From NCBI GenBank assembly GCA_945835085.1, contig CAMAIG010000105.1, positions 1-6,124 on the forward strand: a stretch of DNA of 6,124 nucleotides. Reading direction: 5' to 3'. The translations under genes and the position numbers were made by a program. The first letter of the stretch is position 1; the number at the start of each line of letters is the position of its first letter. The stretch is from an uncultured Ruminococcus sp. Lineage in GTDB: Bacteria; Bacillota; Clostridia; Oscillospirales; Ruminococcaceae. This document shows positions 6,004-6,124 of the stretch, piece by piece. Under the pieces are notes generated by a model. The model was not told where the DNA came from, searched no databases, and was given only the letters and a program-made list of their open reading frames with translations.

Positions 6004-6124
6004 TACCTTACCTCCCATTTTATTCCGTAATCTCTTGAAAACTGATTTAATGCTTTTGCATAAGGCTCTGATTCATTATAACCTCTTTTTCTGTATATGT
6101 CAACAGTACTGTCAAACAAATTCG
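6003..6124 (-). CDS. 3' end of an unrecognised gene (39 codons visible)
   Basis: A minus-strand frame is open from the right edge to a TAA at 6003-6005. The visible C-terminus begins NLFDSTVDIYRKRGYNESEP and ends RDYGIKWEVR. Composition is protein-like: mixed charged and aromatic residues, no membrane segment. I recognise no family. The stop overlaps the start of the 45-codon gene as TAATG. The other two frames on this strand are closed by stops. The start and most of the protein lie outside the window. Confidence 0.6.
   Translation of the reverse strand, partial: NLFDSTVDIYRKRGYNESEPYAKALNQFSRDYGIKWEVR
6075..6103 (-). promoter_or_regulatory. Perfect-consensus housekeeping promoter inside the partial upstream gene
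   Basis: On the minus strand TTGACA (6098-6103), a 17-nt spacer and TATAAT (6075-6080) match the sigma-A consensus at all 12 positions with ideal spacing. Transcription would start near 6068 and give a leader of about 65 nt before the 45-codon gene. A second TTGACA lies 12 bp upstream (6110-6115), and the 10-bp palindrome ACAGTACTGT (6103-6112) abuts the -35. It lies inside coding sequence, so function is inferred. Confidence 0.55.

Overview
The window is almost entirely one minus-strand operon for high-affinity phosphate uptake and its control, in transcription order pstS-pstC-pstA-pstB-phoU-phoP(phoB-type)-phoR. phoR runs off the left edge. The junctions are 3 to 15 nt gaps or a 4-nt overlap, and at three of them the TAA stop is fused to the next Shine-Dalgarno (TAAGGA). 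The organism is most likely a Gram-positive anaerobe of the Clostridia, probably a Ruminococcus-like member of the Oscillospiraceae. This is inferred from strong AGGAG-type ribosome sites, a lipoprotein PstS with an LAGC lipobox, a Firmicutes-style PhoR with an extracytoplasmic sensor and an intracellular PAS domain, and about 43-50% G+C in the stretches I counted by hand. No species can be named from the sequence alone.

Layout (genes read right to left). At 6003-6124 is the 3' end of an unrecognised gene, coupled by a TAATG overlap to a 45-codon acidic gene (5866-6003) that ends in a clear intrinsic terminator (5831-5861). A perfect-consensus promoter (TTGACA-17-TATAAT, 6075-6103) lies inside the partial gene. 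The stretch 5516-5865, between this small unit and pstS, holds the first terminator, a doubtful 38-codon ORF (5712-5828), a second minus-strand terminator (5655-5684), then the pst control region. That region has three TTTACA/TTGACA Pho-box-like hexamers, a TAAAAT -10 element and a perfect 15-bp palindrome near the expected transcription start. The pst operon fills 1-5515.

How the genes work together: PstS (lipoprotein) captures phosphate outside the membrane, PstC and PstA form the channel and PstB is the ATPase. PhoU links transporter state to the PhoR kinase, which controls the PhoP response regulator. The regulator genes are at the end of the operon they probably activate, which would make a positive feedback loop.

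The most unusual observation is that PstS appears to be circularly permuted. The segment carrying the SREDGSGTR phosphate loop, normally in the second half, comes first (about residues 49-182). The segment that normally starts the mature protein (AGSSSVTP loop) comes second (about 195-306), and the protein ends where the canonical order would continue into the SGT loop.
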